A stretch of DNA of 8,815 nt, from positions 1 through 8,815 of the forward strand of contig CANPVI010000052.1 in assembly GCA_947581665.1 (NCBI GenBank), in the 5' to 3' direction. The translations under genes and the position numbers were made by a program. This document shows positions 1-5,795 of this stretch, in pieces; position 1 is the first letter of the stretch; every line of letters begins with the position of its first letter. The notes under the pieces are model-generated. The model was given only the letters and a program-made list of their open reading frames with translations. It was not told where the DNA came from and made no database searches. Origin of the DNA: an uncultured Atopobiaceae bacterium (lineage in GTDB: Bacteria > Actinomycetota > Coriobacteriia > Coriobacteriales > Atopobiaceae).

Positions 1-792
1 GAGCTCGACGTGCTCCGCGTGGGCATCCGCGCCTCCGAGCGCACGGGCGACGTGGAGATCGCGCTCTGGACGCCTCCCTCGGGCTTCCCACGCGGCCTCG
101 CGGCGAAGGTCATCGCCGAGGGCACGGGCGCCACGGGCGTGGTGCGCGTGCTGCAGAGGGGGTCGGAGAAGGCCCGCACGCTTGCGGGATTCGAGGTGCT
201 CGGCGGCCATGGGCGCTGGAGGGAGCGCCTCGACGGGCACCGGATGGCGGTCTCCGCGCCGTCGTTCTTCCAAGTGAGCACGAAGGGTGCCGAGGCCCTC
301 GTCTCGCTCGTCTGCGCCCACGCGAAGGAGGCGTCCGCGCACGTGCACGCGCCACTCGACGATCTCGGCGCGTGGGACCTCTATTCAGGTGCGGGCACCT
401 TCACGCTCCCCCTCGCGAGGCGCCTCGGCTGGGTGGAGGCCGTGGAGGCGTTCGGCCCCGCCGTACGCGACCTGCGCGAGAACCTCGAGGCGAGCGGCCT
501 TGAAAACGTCGAGGCGGTGGGAGGCGACGCCGCGCGCGAGATGCCCGGGGACCCCGCCGACCTCATCGTCTGCGATCCTCCGCGCGCGGGCCTCTCGAAA
601 GAAGCCGTCAAAGGCCTCGCCGAAGCGGACGCCTCGCGCTTCGCCTACGTGTCCTGCGACCCGCAGACCCTCGCGCGCGACGTGAGGCGTCTCGAGGAGA
701 CGAGCGCCTGGCGCCTCACGCGCGTCGTGCCCGTCGATCTCTTCCCCGAGACCTACCATGTGGAGTGCGTGGCCACGTTCGAGGCGAACTAG
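1..792 (+). CDS. 23S rRNA/tRNA uracil-5-methyltransferase, TrmA/RumA family (5' end outside window)
   Basis: SAM-dependent enzyme that methylates C5 of a uridine in rRNA or tRNA through a covalent cysteine adduct; cytoplasmic. The reading frame is open from base 1, so the start and any N-terminal TRAM domain or Fe-S cysteines are missing. Numbering from the first in-window codon, the family landmarks come in order: SFFQVS (about 88-93), SAM motif I DLYSGAGTF (about 126-134), the DPPR motif (about 192-195), the catalytic Cys in YVSCDP (about 219) and the C-terminal FPETYHVE (about 248-255), whose Glu is the general base in RumA. The usual SCNP is SCDP here. The C-terminus is intact. The substrate (tRNA U54, or rRNA U747/U1939 equivalents) cannot be decided from this part. 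Its TAG stop overlaps the stop of the convergent LysR gene. Confidence 0.93.
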   Translation, partial: ELDVLRVGIRASERTGDVEIALWTPPSGFPRGLAAKVIAEGTGATGVVRVLQRGSEKARTLAGFEVLGGHGRWRERLDGHRMAVSAPSFFQVSTKGAEALVSLVCAHAKEASAHVHAPLDDLGAWDLYSGAGTFTLPLARRLGWVEAVEAFGPAVRDLRENLEASGLENVEAVGGDAAREMPGDPADLIVCDPPRAGLSKEAVKGLAEADASRFAYVSCDPQTLARDVRRLEETSAWRLTRVVPVDLFPETYHVECVATFEAN

Positions 793-1730
793 CGGGGATG
801 GACCCCCAAGGCGGCCCTGCTCACGGCCGCAGGGGTATCGCGCCCGTAGATCAGCAGCTGCTCGATCGACTTGCAGTAGTCGGTCTTGTCCTCCCTGGGA
901 GTGACGAGGCAGAGCGGCACGCGACCCACCTCGGACACGTCGAAGGGCACGGTGGTGGTGTCGGGGAGCCAATCGTTCACGCCTTGGATCGTGGGCATCA
1001 CGACACCGCCCTGCTTGGTGACGAGCGCGCTGAAGAGCCCGTGGAGCGACATCGTGAGCCGCATGAGCTTGACGCCCTTGGCTTCCTCTGCCGCGTGGAA
1101 TTCGTCGAGCACCGTCTCGGTGAAGAACGGGAAGTCCTGCGTGAGGTAGAGCGGTACGTCGACCACGTCCTCGAGCTTGAGGGTCCCACGCTCCGCGAGC
1201 GGGTGCTTTTCCCAGAGGAGCACGCCTACGTCGATGCTGTCGATCACCGCGACGCTCATCTCCGGCAGCACGGTCTTGCCGATCGTGATGAAGGCATCCG
1301 CCTCGCCGAACGCGAGCTTTTCCGCGCACTGCTCGAAGGAGCAATAGTCGACACTCGCCGGTACGCCGAGGCGACTGCTCAGGAAGTTCCCGATCCTCTG
1401 GCTGATGGAGGCGAAGTTCGCGATCTTCGGGATGCAGAGCAGGAGCACGAGGTGGTCGCGGTTCGCGATGCTCGCGCCCTTCGAGAAATCCTCGAGCTCT
1501 TGGGCCTCTTGCAGCATATGGCGCGCCTTCTTGCTGAAGGTGAGGCCGTAGGGCGTGGGCTTCAAGCCGGAAGCGCGGCGCACGAAGAGCGTGCGGTCGA
1601 GCGAGCGCTCGAGGTCATTCACGGCCTTGGAAACCGCCTGGGGCGAGACGCCGAGGACGCGAGCCGCAGCCGTCACGCTGCCCTCGTCCACCGTCATCAC
1701 GAAACACTGAATCTGGCTCAGCGAGATCAC
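789..1730 (-). CDS. LysR-type transcriptional regulator
   Basis: DNA-binding regulator with an N-terminal winged helix-turn-helix (residues about 3-62; GSVTAAARVLGVSPQAVSKA forms the HTH) and a C-terminal periplasmic-binding-protein-like effector domain (about 88-300). The start is uncertain. I prefer the GTG at 1730-1728: it gives the normal LTTR beginning (M-I-S-L-S-Q-I-Q-C-F), a typical length of 313 aa, and a G-run (GGGGG) four bases upstream that can act as a weak SD. ATG 1754 (321 aa) and ATG 1853 (354 aa) are in frame; neither has a clear SD at 1754, and the extra residues are unlike the family. It is divergent from the pLGIC-like gene, the usual arrangement for an LTTR and its target, and two inverted repeats lie between them. 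The effector is unknown. Confidence 0.92.
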   Translation of the reverse strand: MISLSQIQCFVMTVDEGSVTAAARVLGVSPQAVSKAVNDLERSLDRTLFVRRASGLKPTPYGLTFSKKARHMLQEAQELEDFSKGASIANRDHLVLLLCIPKIANFASISQRIGNFLSSRLGVPASVDYCSFEQCAEKLAFGEADAFITIGKTVLPEMSVAVIDSIDVGVLLWEKHPLAERGTLKLEDVVDVPLYLTQDFPFFTETVLDEFHAAEEAKGVKLMRLTMSLHGLFSALVTKQGGVVMPTIQGVNDWLPDTTTVPFDVSEVGRVPLCLVTPREDKTDYCKSIEQLLIYGRDTPAAVSRAALGVHPR

Positions 1731-1824
1731 ATGGCCCCCGTAAAGCGCGCTCATTTGGCGGAAATGGCGAGAGGAGCGCCGTCCTCGCGTGCCCTCTCGC
1801 CCACTGAGCATCGATTGTGCCACG

Positions 1825-1873
1825 GCGTAAACCTCGTACCTGCGCTTACGCAAAGTATCAACCTGCGGGTTGA
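1825..1873. promoter_or_regulatory. Candidate LysR operator/promoter region with two inverted repeats
   Basis: Two symmetric elements sit side by side between the divergent LysR and pLGIC-like genes. GCGTAA (1825-1830) is matched by TTACGC (1846-1851) with 15 bases between. TCAACC (1858-1863) is matched by GGTTGA (1868-1873) with 4 bases between. On the minus strand a possible LysR-gene promoter overlaps both: TTGATA (1861-1856), 17 bases, then TACGAG (1838-1833), the latter a poor -10. LTTRs bind interrupted dyads upstream of themselves and their targets, so this is the best operator candidate. The functional role is inferred. Confidence 0.4.
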
Positions 1874-1945
1874 ATCGTAGCTCGCTCGCGGCAGGGCACC
1901 CTGATTCCCTTCATCGTGGATGTGCGAAGCAAACGACCCCACGTG

Positions 1946-1953
1946 AAGGGAGG
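1946..1953 (+). promoter_or_regulatory. Ribosome binding site fixing the GTG start of the channel-like gene
   Basis: AAGGGAGG lies four bases before GTG 1958. The in-frame GTGs at 1916, 1922 and 1943 lie upstream of or beside this site and have no comparable SD, so 1958 is the preferred start. Confidence 0.6.
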
Positions 1954-1957
1954 CGTC

Positions 1958-3268
1958 GTGCCCGACGACAAGGACGCACGCAAGGACATCAAGGGCGAGG
2001 AAACGCCAGGGGAAGGGGGTGGCTACGACGAGGAAGACGTCGTCGACATGGACGGCATCTTCGACGAGAGCGATGGAGCGGAAGCGCGCGAGGAGTACTA
2101 CGCAGACGATGCGGAAGACCAAGAGCGTCGCTCCGAAGGGCGCCACGCCGCGTGGAACTGGGCCGAGAAGTGGCACCGCGCGCAGGCATGGCAGAAGCGC
2201 CGCCTCGTGGTGAGCGTCGTCGTCCTCCTCGTGATCTTCGTGCCCTACATCGTCTTCGCGTGCCTCAACATGTACGAGGACGCCCAGGCGGAAAACGATT
2301 ACTGGAACTCCTACCTCGAGCCGCCCTCGGCCGAGGTGCAGGCACTCGTTGACGAGTACTCCGAAGATGCCGCGAAGGTCGACGTGGCGTTCAACTTGGA
2401 GCAGGTGCAGTCCGTCGACCTCGCGAAGTCGACGTTCACCGTGATGATGAACGTGGCGTACCGCTGGGAGGGCCACGACGACCTCGACTTCACGTCGAAG
2501 CACAACGTGAGCTTCTACAAGGGCGACATCTCCGACATACTCGTGCTCGAGGATGAGCACGATGGCACCACAAACTACCAGTACGTCCAGTACATCGTCA
2601 CCATCAACAAGGACTACTGGACGGTGCGCTTCCCGCTCGAGAGCCACCAGCTCCGCATGTACCTCGAACCCTCGTACAACGTGAACCGCGTGGTCTTCAA
2701 CGTCGACAAGGACGCCTGCTACGTGAACCCGAACCTTGCGATCTCGGGCTACGAGCTCACGCGCTGGGACACCAACGTCGAGGTCCTCGCGGATGACCAC
2801 GCGATGCTGAACCCGCTCTACGACGACTACGAAGATCCCACGGTCTACACCACCGAGGCGATGCTCCAACTCGAGATCAACCGCAGCGGCATCGGCGTGT
2901 ACCTCAAGTGCACGGTCGCGATGTTCGGCACCCTCGGATGGATCCTCCTCTGCCTCTACGTGGCAACGTTTCGCCATGTGAACGCACTCGGCATGGTGGG
3001 CTCCGCGTTCTTCGGCGCCGTGTCCAACATCTTGGTGGGCGCGAACATGCTCTCGAGCGCCTTGCAACTCGGCCTCGTGGAGTTCGTGAACCTCTTCGGA
3101 TTGGGCATCATCGTGGCGTCGACGGCCGTCGTCATCGCGATCAACACCATCCGCAACGAGATCGAGAACGAGGCGTTCGCCCAGTTCTACGGCCGCGTGA
3201 TGCTCGTCCTCATCGCCGTGCTCATGATCGCCGCAAACGTGCTCCTGCCCGTTTGCGCGTATCTGTAG
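1958..3268 (+). CDS. Pentameric ligand-gated ion channel-like membrane protein with acidic N-terminal tail
   Basis: 436 aa from GTG 1958. In order: an acidic, presumably cytoplasmic tail (about 1-80); a basic QKRR followed by a membrane anchor (83-103); an extracytoplasmic domain of about 205 residues (104-311); and four hydrophobic segments, M1 314-336, M2 344-366, M3 373-396 and M4 413-434. In the soluble domain, STFTVMMNVAYRW (about 158-170) and FPLESHQL (225-232) align with the beta-strand Trp region and the FPxDxQxL loop of Cys-loop-type channels (D to E, Q to H). LQLEINRS just before M1 matches the usual Arg-containing pre-M1 strand. No Cys-loop disulfide is possible at this motif, as in other prokaryotic members. 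I infer a pentameric channel or a sensor built on that fold; ligand and ion selectivity are unknown. It ends in a hairpin terminator and is divergent from a LysR regulator that may control it. Confidence 0.72.
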   Translation: MPDDKDARKDIKGEETPGEGGGYDEEDVVDMDGIFDESDGAEAREEYYADDAEDQERRSEGRHAAWNWAEKWHRAQAWQKRRLVVSVVVLLVIFVPYIVFACLNMYEDAQAENDYWNSYLEPPSAEVQALVDEYSEDAAKVDVAFNLEQVQSVDLAKSTFTVMMNVAYRWEGHDDLDFTSKHNVSFYKGDISDILVLEDEHDGTTNYQYVQYIVTINKDYWTVRFPLESHQLRMYLEPSYNVNRVVFNVDKDACYVNPNLAISGYELTRWDTNVEVLADDHAMLNPLYDDYEDPTVYTTEAMLQLEINRSGIGVYLKCTVAMFGTLGWILLCLYVATFRHVNALGMVGSAFFGAVSNILVGANMLSSALQLGLVEFVNLFGLGIIVASTAVVIAINTIRNEIENEAFAQFYGRVMLVLIAVLMIAANVLLPVCAYL

Positions 3269-3297
3269 CCACACGCTTCGAGACCGTGGAACACACA

Positions 3298-3324
3298 AGG
3301 GGAGGGCTCCAATGGCCCTCCCCT
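3298..3324. terminator. Bidirectional hairpin terminator between convergent genes
   Basis: A perfect 10-bp stem, AGGGGAGGGC (3298-3307) with GCCCTCCCCT (3315-3324), encloses a 7-base loop. It lies 30 bases after the channel-like gene's stop and 21 bases beyond the RelE-like gene's stop on the other strand. The minus-strand side is followed by TTGTGTGTT, a weak T-rich tail. The plus side has no T-tract. Confidence 0.7.
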
Positions 3325-3344
3325 CTCCTATTCGAAACGGCTGT

Positions 3345-3617
3345 TTAGCGACTGCGATAGATGGTGCTCCTGTGGCCCACGTCGATGACGAGCACGATGA
3401 TCTCTTCGTCCCTGAGCTCGCAGAGGATGCGATAGTCGCCCACGCGATAGCGCCATTGGCCTGTCCTGTTGGCCGTGAGCGCCTTGCCGAAGGCGCGCGG
3501 ATCCTCGCATCCGTCGAGATGCTTCAAGAGCCACGTGACGACGATGCGGCGAACGCCCGGGTCCATCTTCGCGAGTTGGCGGTCGGCGCGCTTGGAGAAG
3601 GCGAGGCGCCAGCTCAC
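3345..3617 (-). CDS. RelE/ParE-superfamily toxin
   Basis: 90 aa, the normal length of a RelE-type mRNA interferase that cuts mRNA at the ribosome. The GTG start at 3617 overlaps the antitoxin's TGA as GTGA. The longer open frame to 3692 has no basis in the family and would overlap most of the antitoxin's 3' end. Visible family features are the basic N-terminal helices (SKRADRQLAKMDPGVRRIV), the central GQWRYRVGDYRIL block (53-65), and the C-terminal VGHRSTIYR (80-88). R56, R58, R63, R83 and Y87 are plausible active-site residues by analogy with E. coli RelE; this is inferred without an alignment. The partner is the RHH protein just upstream. Expected to be co-transcribed and neutralised by it. 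Confidence 0.9.
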   Translation of the reverse strand: MSWRLAFSKRADRQLAKMDPGVRRIVVTWLLKHLDGCEDPRAFGKALTANRTGQWRYRVGDYRILCELRDEEIIVLVIDVGHRSTIYRSR

Positions 3618-3838
3618 AGGTACTTCTCGGCAATCTCCTCGGCGGTGAGCGTCTCGGGATCGCGATCGAACTCGCGCTTCGCCTCGTACCATGCCTGGAG
3701 GTCGAGCTGGTCCTCGAGGTACTCGAGGACGGTTCGGCGCACGAATTCGGATATGGTCGTCCCGTAGGCAATGGCGTAATCGCCTATAAGACGCTTTTCG
3801 TCCGTATCAAGCCTGATGGTGATGGTCGAAGATGCCAT
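3614..3838 (-). CDS. RelB-like ribbon-helix-helix antitoxin
   Basis: 74 aa. Residues 4-46 form a ribbon-helix-helix: the strand STITIRL, helix A TDEKRLIGDYAIAYG and helix B TISEFVRRTVLEYLED. The C-terminal part (47-74; Trp, Tyr and many acids, ending EIAEKYL) is the likely toxin-wrapping segment. The ATG at 3838 has a good SD, AAGGGAG, six to seven bases upstream. The stop overlaps the toxin start by 4 bases, so translation is coupled. RHH antitoxins of this kind normally repress their own operon. A short palindrome GATGACATC (3854-3862) just upstream is a possible operator, and TACGAT (3865-3860) a possible -10. Confidence 0.88.
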   Translation of the reverse strand: MASSTITIRLDTDEKRLIGDYAIAYGTTISEFVRRTVLEYLEDQLDLQAWYEAKREFDRDPETLTAEEIAEKYL

Positions 3839-3880
3839 GATGCTCCCTTCATAGATGACATCGTAACACCTTCGGCCACA

Positions 3881-3922
3881 CGAGGAGGAGCCCCGGGGGC
3901 GTTTCCCTCGGAGCTCCTCTCG
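3881..3922 (-). terminator. Long GC-rich hairpin after the SDR gene
   Basis: Bases 3881-3899 pair with 3905-3922 in a near-continuous stem of 17 pairs (one bulged G, one C/A mismatch, one G-T) around the 5-base loop CGTTT. It starts 21 bases past the SDR stop on the minus strand and lies upstream of the antitoxin start, so it should separate the two units. There is no T-tract after it, so it may be a non-canonical terminator or an RNA-stability hairpin. Confidence 0.6.
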
Positions 3923-3943
3923 AGATTGGCTTTGGACGCGGGG

Positions 3944-4777
3944 CTACGCGTGGTCCGACATGAGGATGACGTCGCGCCACTCGTCGATCTCGGCCTGCTT
4001 GGTGGCGATGAGCTCCTCGGCGCGGTTGATGGCCACCTGGCCGAGGAGGAGGCGAAGTGGCGGCTCGCCGCTCTCGACGGCGGTGACGACGGCCTCGGCC
4101 GCGCCGCGCGGGCTCCCCCAGCCGCTGCCGGAGGCCGCGGGGTTCTCCTGGCGCGCCTTGCGGGCGCCGGAGGTGGTGGCGTAGTCGGCGATGTTGGTCT
4201 CGTTCACGTTGAGCGAGCGGCTGTAGAAGTCCGTGGCGAAGGGGCCGGGCTCCACGATCATGACCTTGATGCCGAGCGGCGCGACCTCGCCGCCGAGGCC
4301 GTCCGTGAGGGCCTCGAGCGCCGCCTTGGACGCGGCGTAGAAGGTCGAGCCCACGGCGGTCTTGAGGGCGGCGATGGAGGAGTAGCTCACGATCGTGCCG
4401 TGGCGCGCCTCGCGCATGCCGGGGAGCACGCGCTGGATGAGCGCCACCGGGCCGAAGAAGTTCGTGTCGAACTGCGCCTGGATCTCCTCGGGCGTGCACT
4501 CCTCGACAGCTCCGCGCAGGCAGTAGCCGGCGTTGTTCACGAGGACGTCGATGCCGCCGAAGCGCTCGATCGTGGCGGCGACCGCCTCGTCGATGGATTC
4601 GCGATCCGTCACGTCGAGGCGAAGCGCGATCGCGTGGTCGGGATGCGCCTCGACGATGTCCTTCACGGCCTCGGGATTGCGCGCCGTGACGGCGACGTCA
4701 TAGCCCTTCTCGAGCACAGTCTGCGCGAGTGCCTTGCCGAGCCCCGATGAGCAACCGGTGATAAGCCATGCTCCCAT
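3944..4777 (-). CDS. Short-chain dehydrogenase/reductase (classical SDR)
   Basis: 277 aa, an NAD(P)-dependent oxidoreductase with a Rossmann fold; cytosolic. Landmarks: cofactor-binding TGCSSGLG (7-14), VTAR with R33 suggesting NADP(H) preference, DVT (55-57), NNAG (81-84), active-site N106, S134, Y147 and K151 (YAASK), and PGPFATDF (177-184). The full catalytic tetrad is present. The overall look resembles the 17-beta-HSD-like/oxidoreductase SDR group, but the substrate cannot be read from sequence. ATG 4777 is chosen because AAGGAGG lies five bases upstream and the Rossmann strand begins at residue 3. The frame stays open to 4831 without an SD. It appears to be a single-gene unit ending in the hairpin at 3881-3922. 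Confidence 0.95.
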   Translation of the reverse strand: MGAWLITGCSSGLGKALAQTVLEKGYDVAVTARNPEAVKDIVEAHPDHAIALRLDVTDRESIDEAVAATIERFGGIDVLVNNAGYCLRGAVEECTPEEIQAQFDTNFFGPVALIQRVLPGMREARHGTIVSYSSIAALKTAVGSTFYAASKAALEALTDGLGGEVAPLGIKVMIVEPGPFATDFYSRSLNVNETNIADYATTSGARKARQENPAASGSGWGSPRGAAEAVVTAVESGEPPLRLLLGQVAINRAEELIATKQAEIDEWRDVILMSDHA

Positions 4778-4782
4778 GTGTG

Positions 4783-4789
4783 CCTCCTT
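4783..4789 (-). promoter_or_regulatory. Strong ribosome binding site of the SDR gene
   Basis: On the minus strand AAGGAGG sits five bases before ATG 4777, a near-perfect SD that settles the SDR start. Confidence 0.75.
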
Positions 4790-4958
4790 AGACGGTGTCC
4801 ATGCCCCTCGATCATGGTCCTCAAGAACCACTCGCGATGAACTTCACTGGGGATGATGAGCCGTTGGAAGGCACATGTACAATGCCGATTCATCATCTTG
4901 GCAGGCACATCGCGCATAGCGTGAGCCCATAGCCCCAAACGAGGCGAGGAAGGGCGCC

Positions 4959-5123
4959 CTAGAGGTAGTCGGTGGGTTCTGTGAGGTCGGCCTCGTAGTC
5001 GGCAGGATCCACGCCACGCTCCTCGAGGAGGTTGGCGAAGATGCAGAGCGTCATGATCACGCCGAAGGCCAGGAGATCCACGTAGGTCCGATCGGCAAGC
5101 AGCCATTGGAAGAACGCATCCAT
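4959..5123 (-). CDS. Possible small single-pass membrane protein (54 aa)
   Basis: An open frame from ATG 5123 to TAG 4959. It encodes a short N-terminal segment (MDAFFQWLLADRTY), one hydrophobic stretch (about 15-33, VDLLAFGVIMTLCIFANLL), then an acidic tail rich in D and E ending TDYL. Most codons end in G or C, as in the neighbours. I do not recognise a family. An in-frame TGA upstream leaves no other start. The SD is weak: GAGAGG lies about 11 bases upstream. A near-consensus -10 (TATACT) and a perfect hairpin lie upstream. It follows the ClC and K+ channel genes on the same strand, so it could be a small partner protein, or a chance frame. Confidence 0.42.
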   Translation of the reverse strand: MDAFFQWLLADRTYVDLLAFGVIMTLCIFANLLEERGVDPADYEADLTEPTDYL

Positions 5124-5146
5124 TGGAGAAGGAACCTCTCGCTCAG

Positions 5147-5178
5147 TGGCGCCGTTCGATCACCGGCGAACGGCGCCA
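5147..5178. repeat. Perfect 12-bp inverted repeat (hairpin)
   Basis: TGGCGCCGTTCG (5147-5158) is exactly complementary to CGAACGGCGCCA (5167-5178) across an 8-base loop; the stem can extend by a G-T and an A-T pair. It lies 125 bases past the K+ channel stop and 24 bases before the possible 54-aa gene. It could end the channel transcript, be a leader hairpin, or be an operator. No T-tract follows on the minus strand. Confidence 0.6.
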
Positions 5179-5195
5179 TTTCCTCTCTCAACGGC

Positions 5196-5219
5196 AGTAT
5201 ACGTGCGCTGAACGGTCAA
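5196..5219 (-). promoter_or_regulatory. Promoter-like hexamers upstream of the 54-aa frame
   Basis: Reading on the minus strand, TTGACC (5219-5214) and TATACT (5201-5196) are both near consensus, but only 12 bases separate them instead of about 17. They probably do not work together. TATACT alone could be a -10 placing the hairpin at 5147-5178 in the leader. Confidence 0.25.
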
Positions 5220-5302
5220 TCGAGAGCCGATATGGCCATCACCCGGCTTCCACATTTGCGCCACCGGGCCAAACCATCGCGGCGCGCTTCGACGCGTCGC
5301 CC

Positions 5303-5767
5303 TCAGCGCGCCTTCGGCCCCTCGTCGCCGAAGCGCCGGTGCTCGAAGTGCTCCTCCTCGAAGCGGCTCACCCGCTGGGAGAGATGCGCGAGCTCCTCGG
5401 GCGAGAGTTCGGGCAGGTGCTCGAGCTCCTCGAGGAACGCCGAGACCGTCTCGCTCTCCTTCGCCTTCAGGTACTCGGTGTAGTAGCTCACGACCACGCC
5501 CGTGATCATGGCCGTGAGGATGACGGCCATGATCGAGATGCAGACGGTGACGATCCTCCCCACGAGCGTCACGGCCGCGTAGTCGCCGAATCCGATGGTC
5601 ATCGCGGCGACGTAGAGATACCAGAGCGCGTCGCCGTAGCCGGGGATTCCGGGCTCCACGGCCCAGATGATGAGGGCCGCGACGGCGTAGATCCAGAGGA
5701 AGTTCACGAGCATGGCGGCCGTCCCCGTGTGCTTGAGGATGGTCCACATGCGCTTCAGGCGAAACAT
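5303..5767 (-). CDS. Two-transmembrane potassium channel (Ion_trans_2 type)
   Basis: 154 aa. It has one membrane helix (about 17-37), a pore helix (46-56), the selectivity filter TIGFGD (57-62), a second membrane helix (68-97), then a charged, probably coiled cytoplasmic tail (100-154) with no RCK/TrkA-N nucleotide-binding domain. This is the KcsA-like layout, forming K+-selective tetramers in the cytoplasmic membrane. The filter has GFG rather than the common GYG, a known K+-selective variant. ATG 5767 has GAAGGA about eight bases upstream. The gene starts 28 bases after the ClC stop on the same strand and is probably co-transcribed with it. The gating signal is not evident. Confidence 0.9.
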   Translation of the reverse strand: MFRLKRMWTILKHTGTAAMLVNFLWIYAVAALIIWAVEPGIPGYGDALWYLYVAAMTIGFGDYAAVTLVGRIVTVCISIMAVILTAMITGVVVSYYTEYLKAKESETVSAFLEELEHLPELSPEELAHLSQRVSRFEEEHFEHRRFGDEGPKAR

Positions 5768-5795
5768 CGTGCGATTCCTTCGTTTGGAATGGCCG

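Noticed and set aside
815..834. CCCTGC/GCAGGG dyad as a methyltransferase terminator
   Set aside because: Only 6 bp with an 8-base loop, no T-tract, and inside LysR coding sequence; too weak to list as a feature.
765..1880. 371-codon plus-strand open frame across the LysR gene
   Set aside because: Composition is antisense-like (R/E/H/L repeats), and the minus strand encodes an intact LTTR with a clear HTH.
1751..3298. 515-codon minus-strand open frame opposite the channel-like gene
   Set aside because: Its product is a low-complexity V/H/E/D/R mix typical of the antisense of GC-rich codons, with no domain, and the plus-strand frame has clear membrane and channel motifs.
3618..3692. Longer start for the RelE-like toxin (ATG 3692)
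   Set aside because: The extra 25 residues are Arg-rich antitoxin-antisense-like sequence in another frame; GTG 3617 gives the normal RelE length and the classical 4-base overlap.
4663..5106. 147-codon minus-strand frame across the SDR start region
   Set aside because: It overlaps the SDR 5' end and the 54-aa frame, has poor codon bias in its unique part and no recognisable domain.
5066..5179. Possible leader peptide from ATG 5179 (minus), just after GAGAGGAA
   Set aside because: The SD is too close to the ATG, the frame runs through the hairpin into the 54-aa gene out of phase, and the peptide shows no attenuator-like run of one amino acid.
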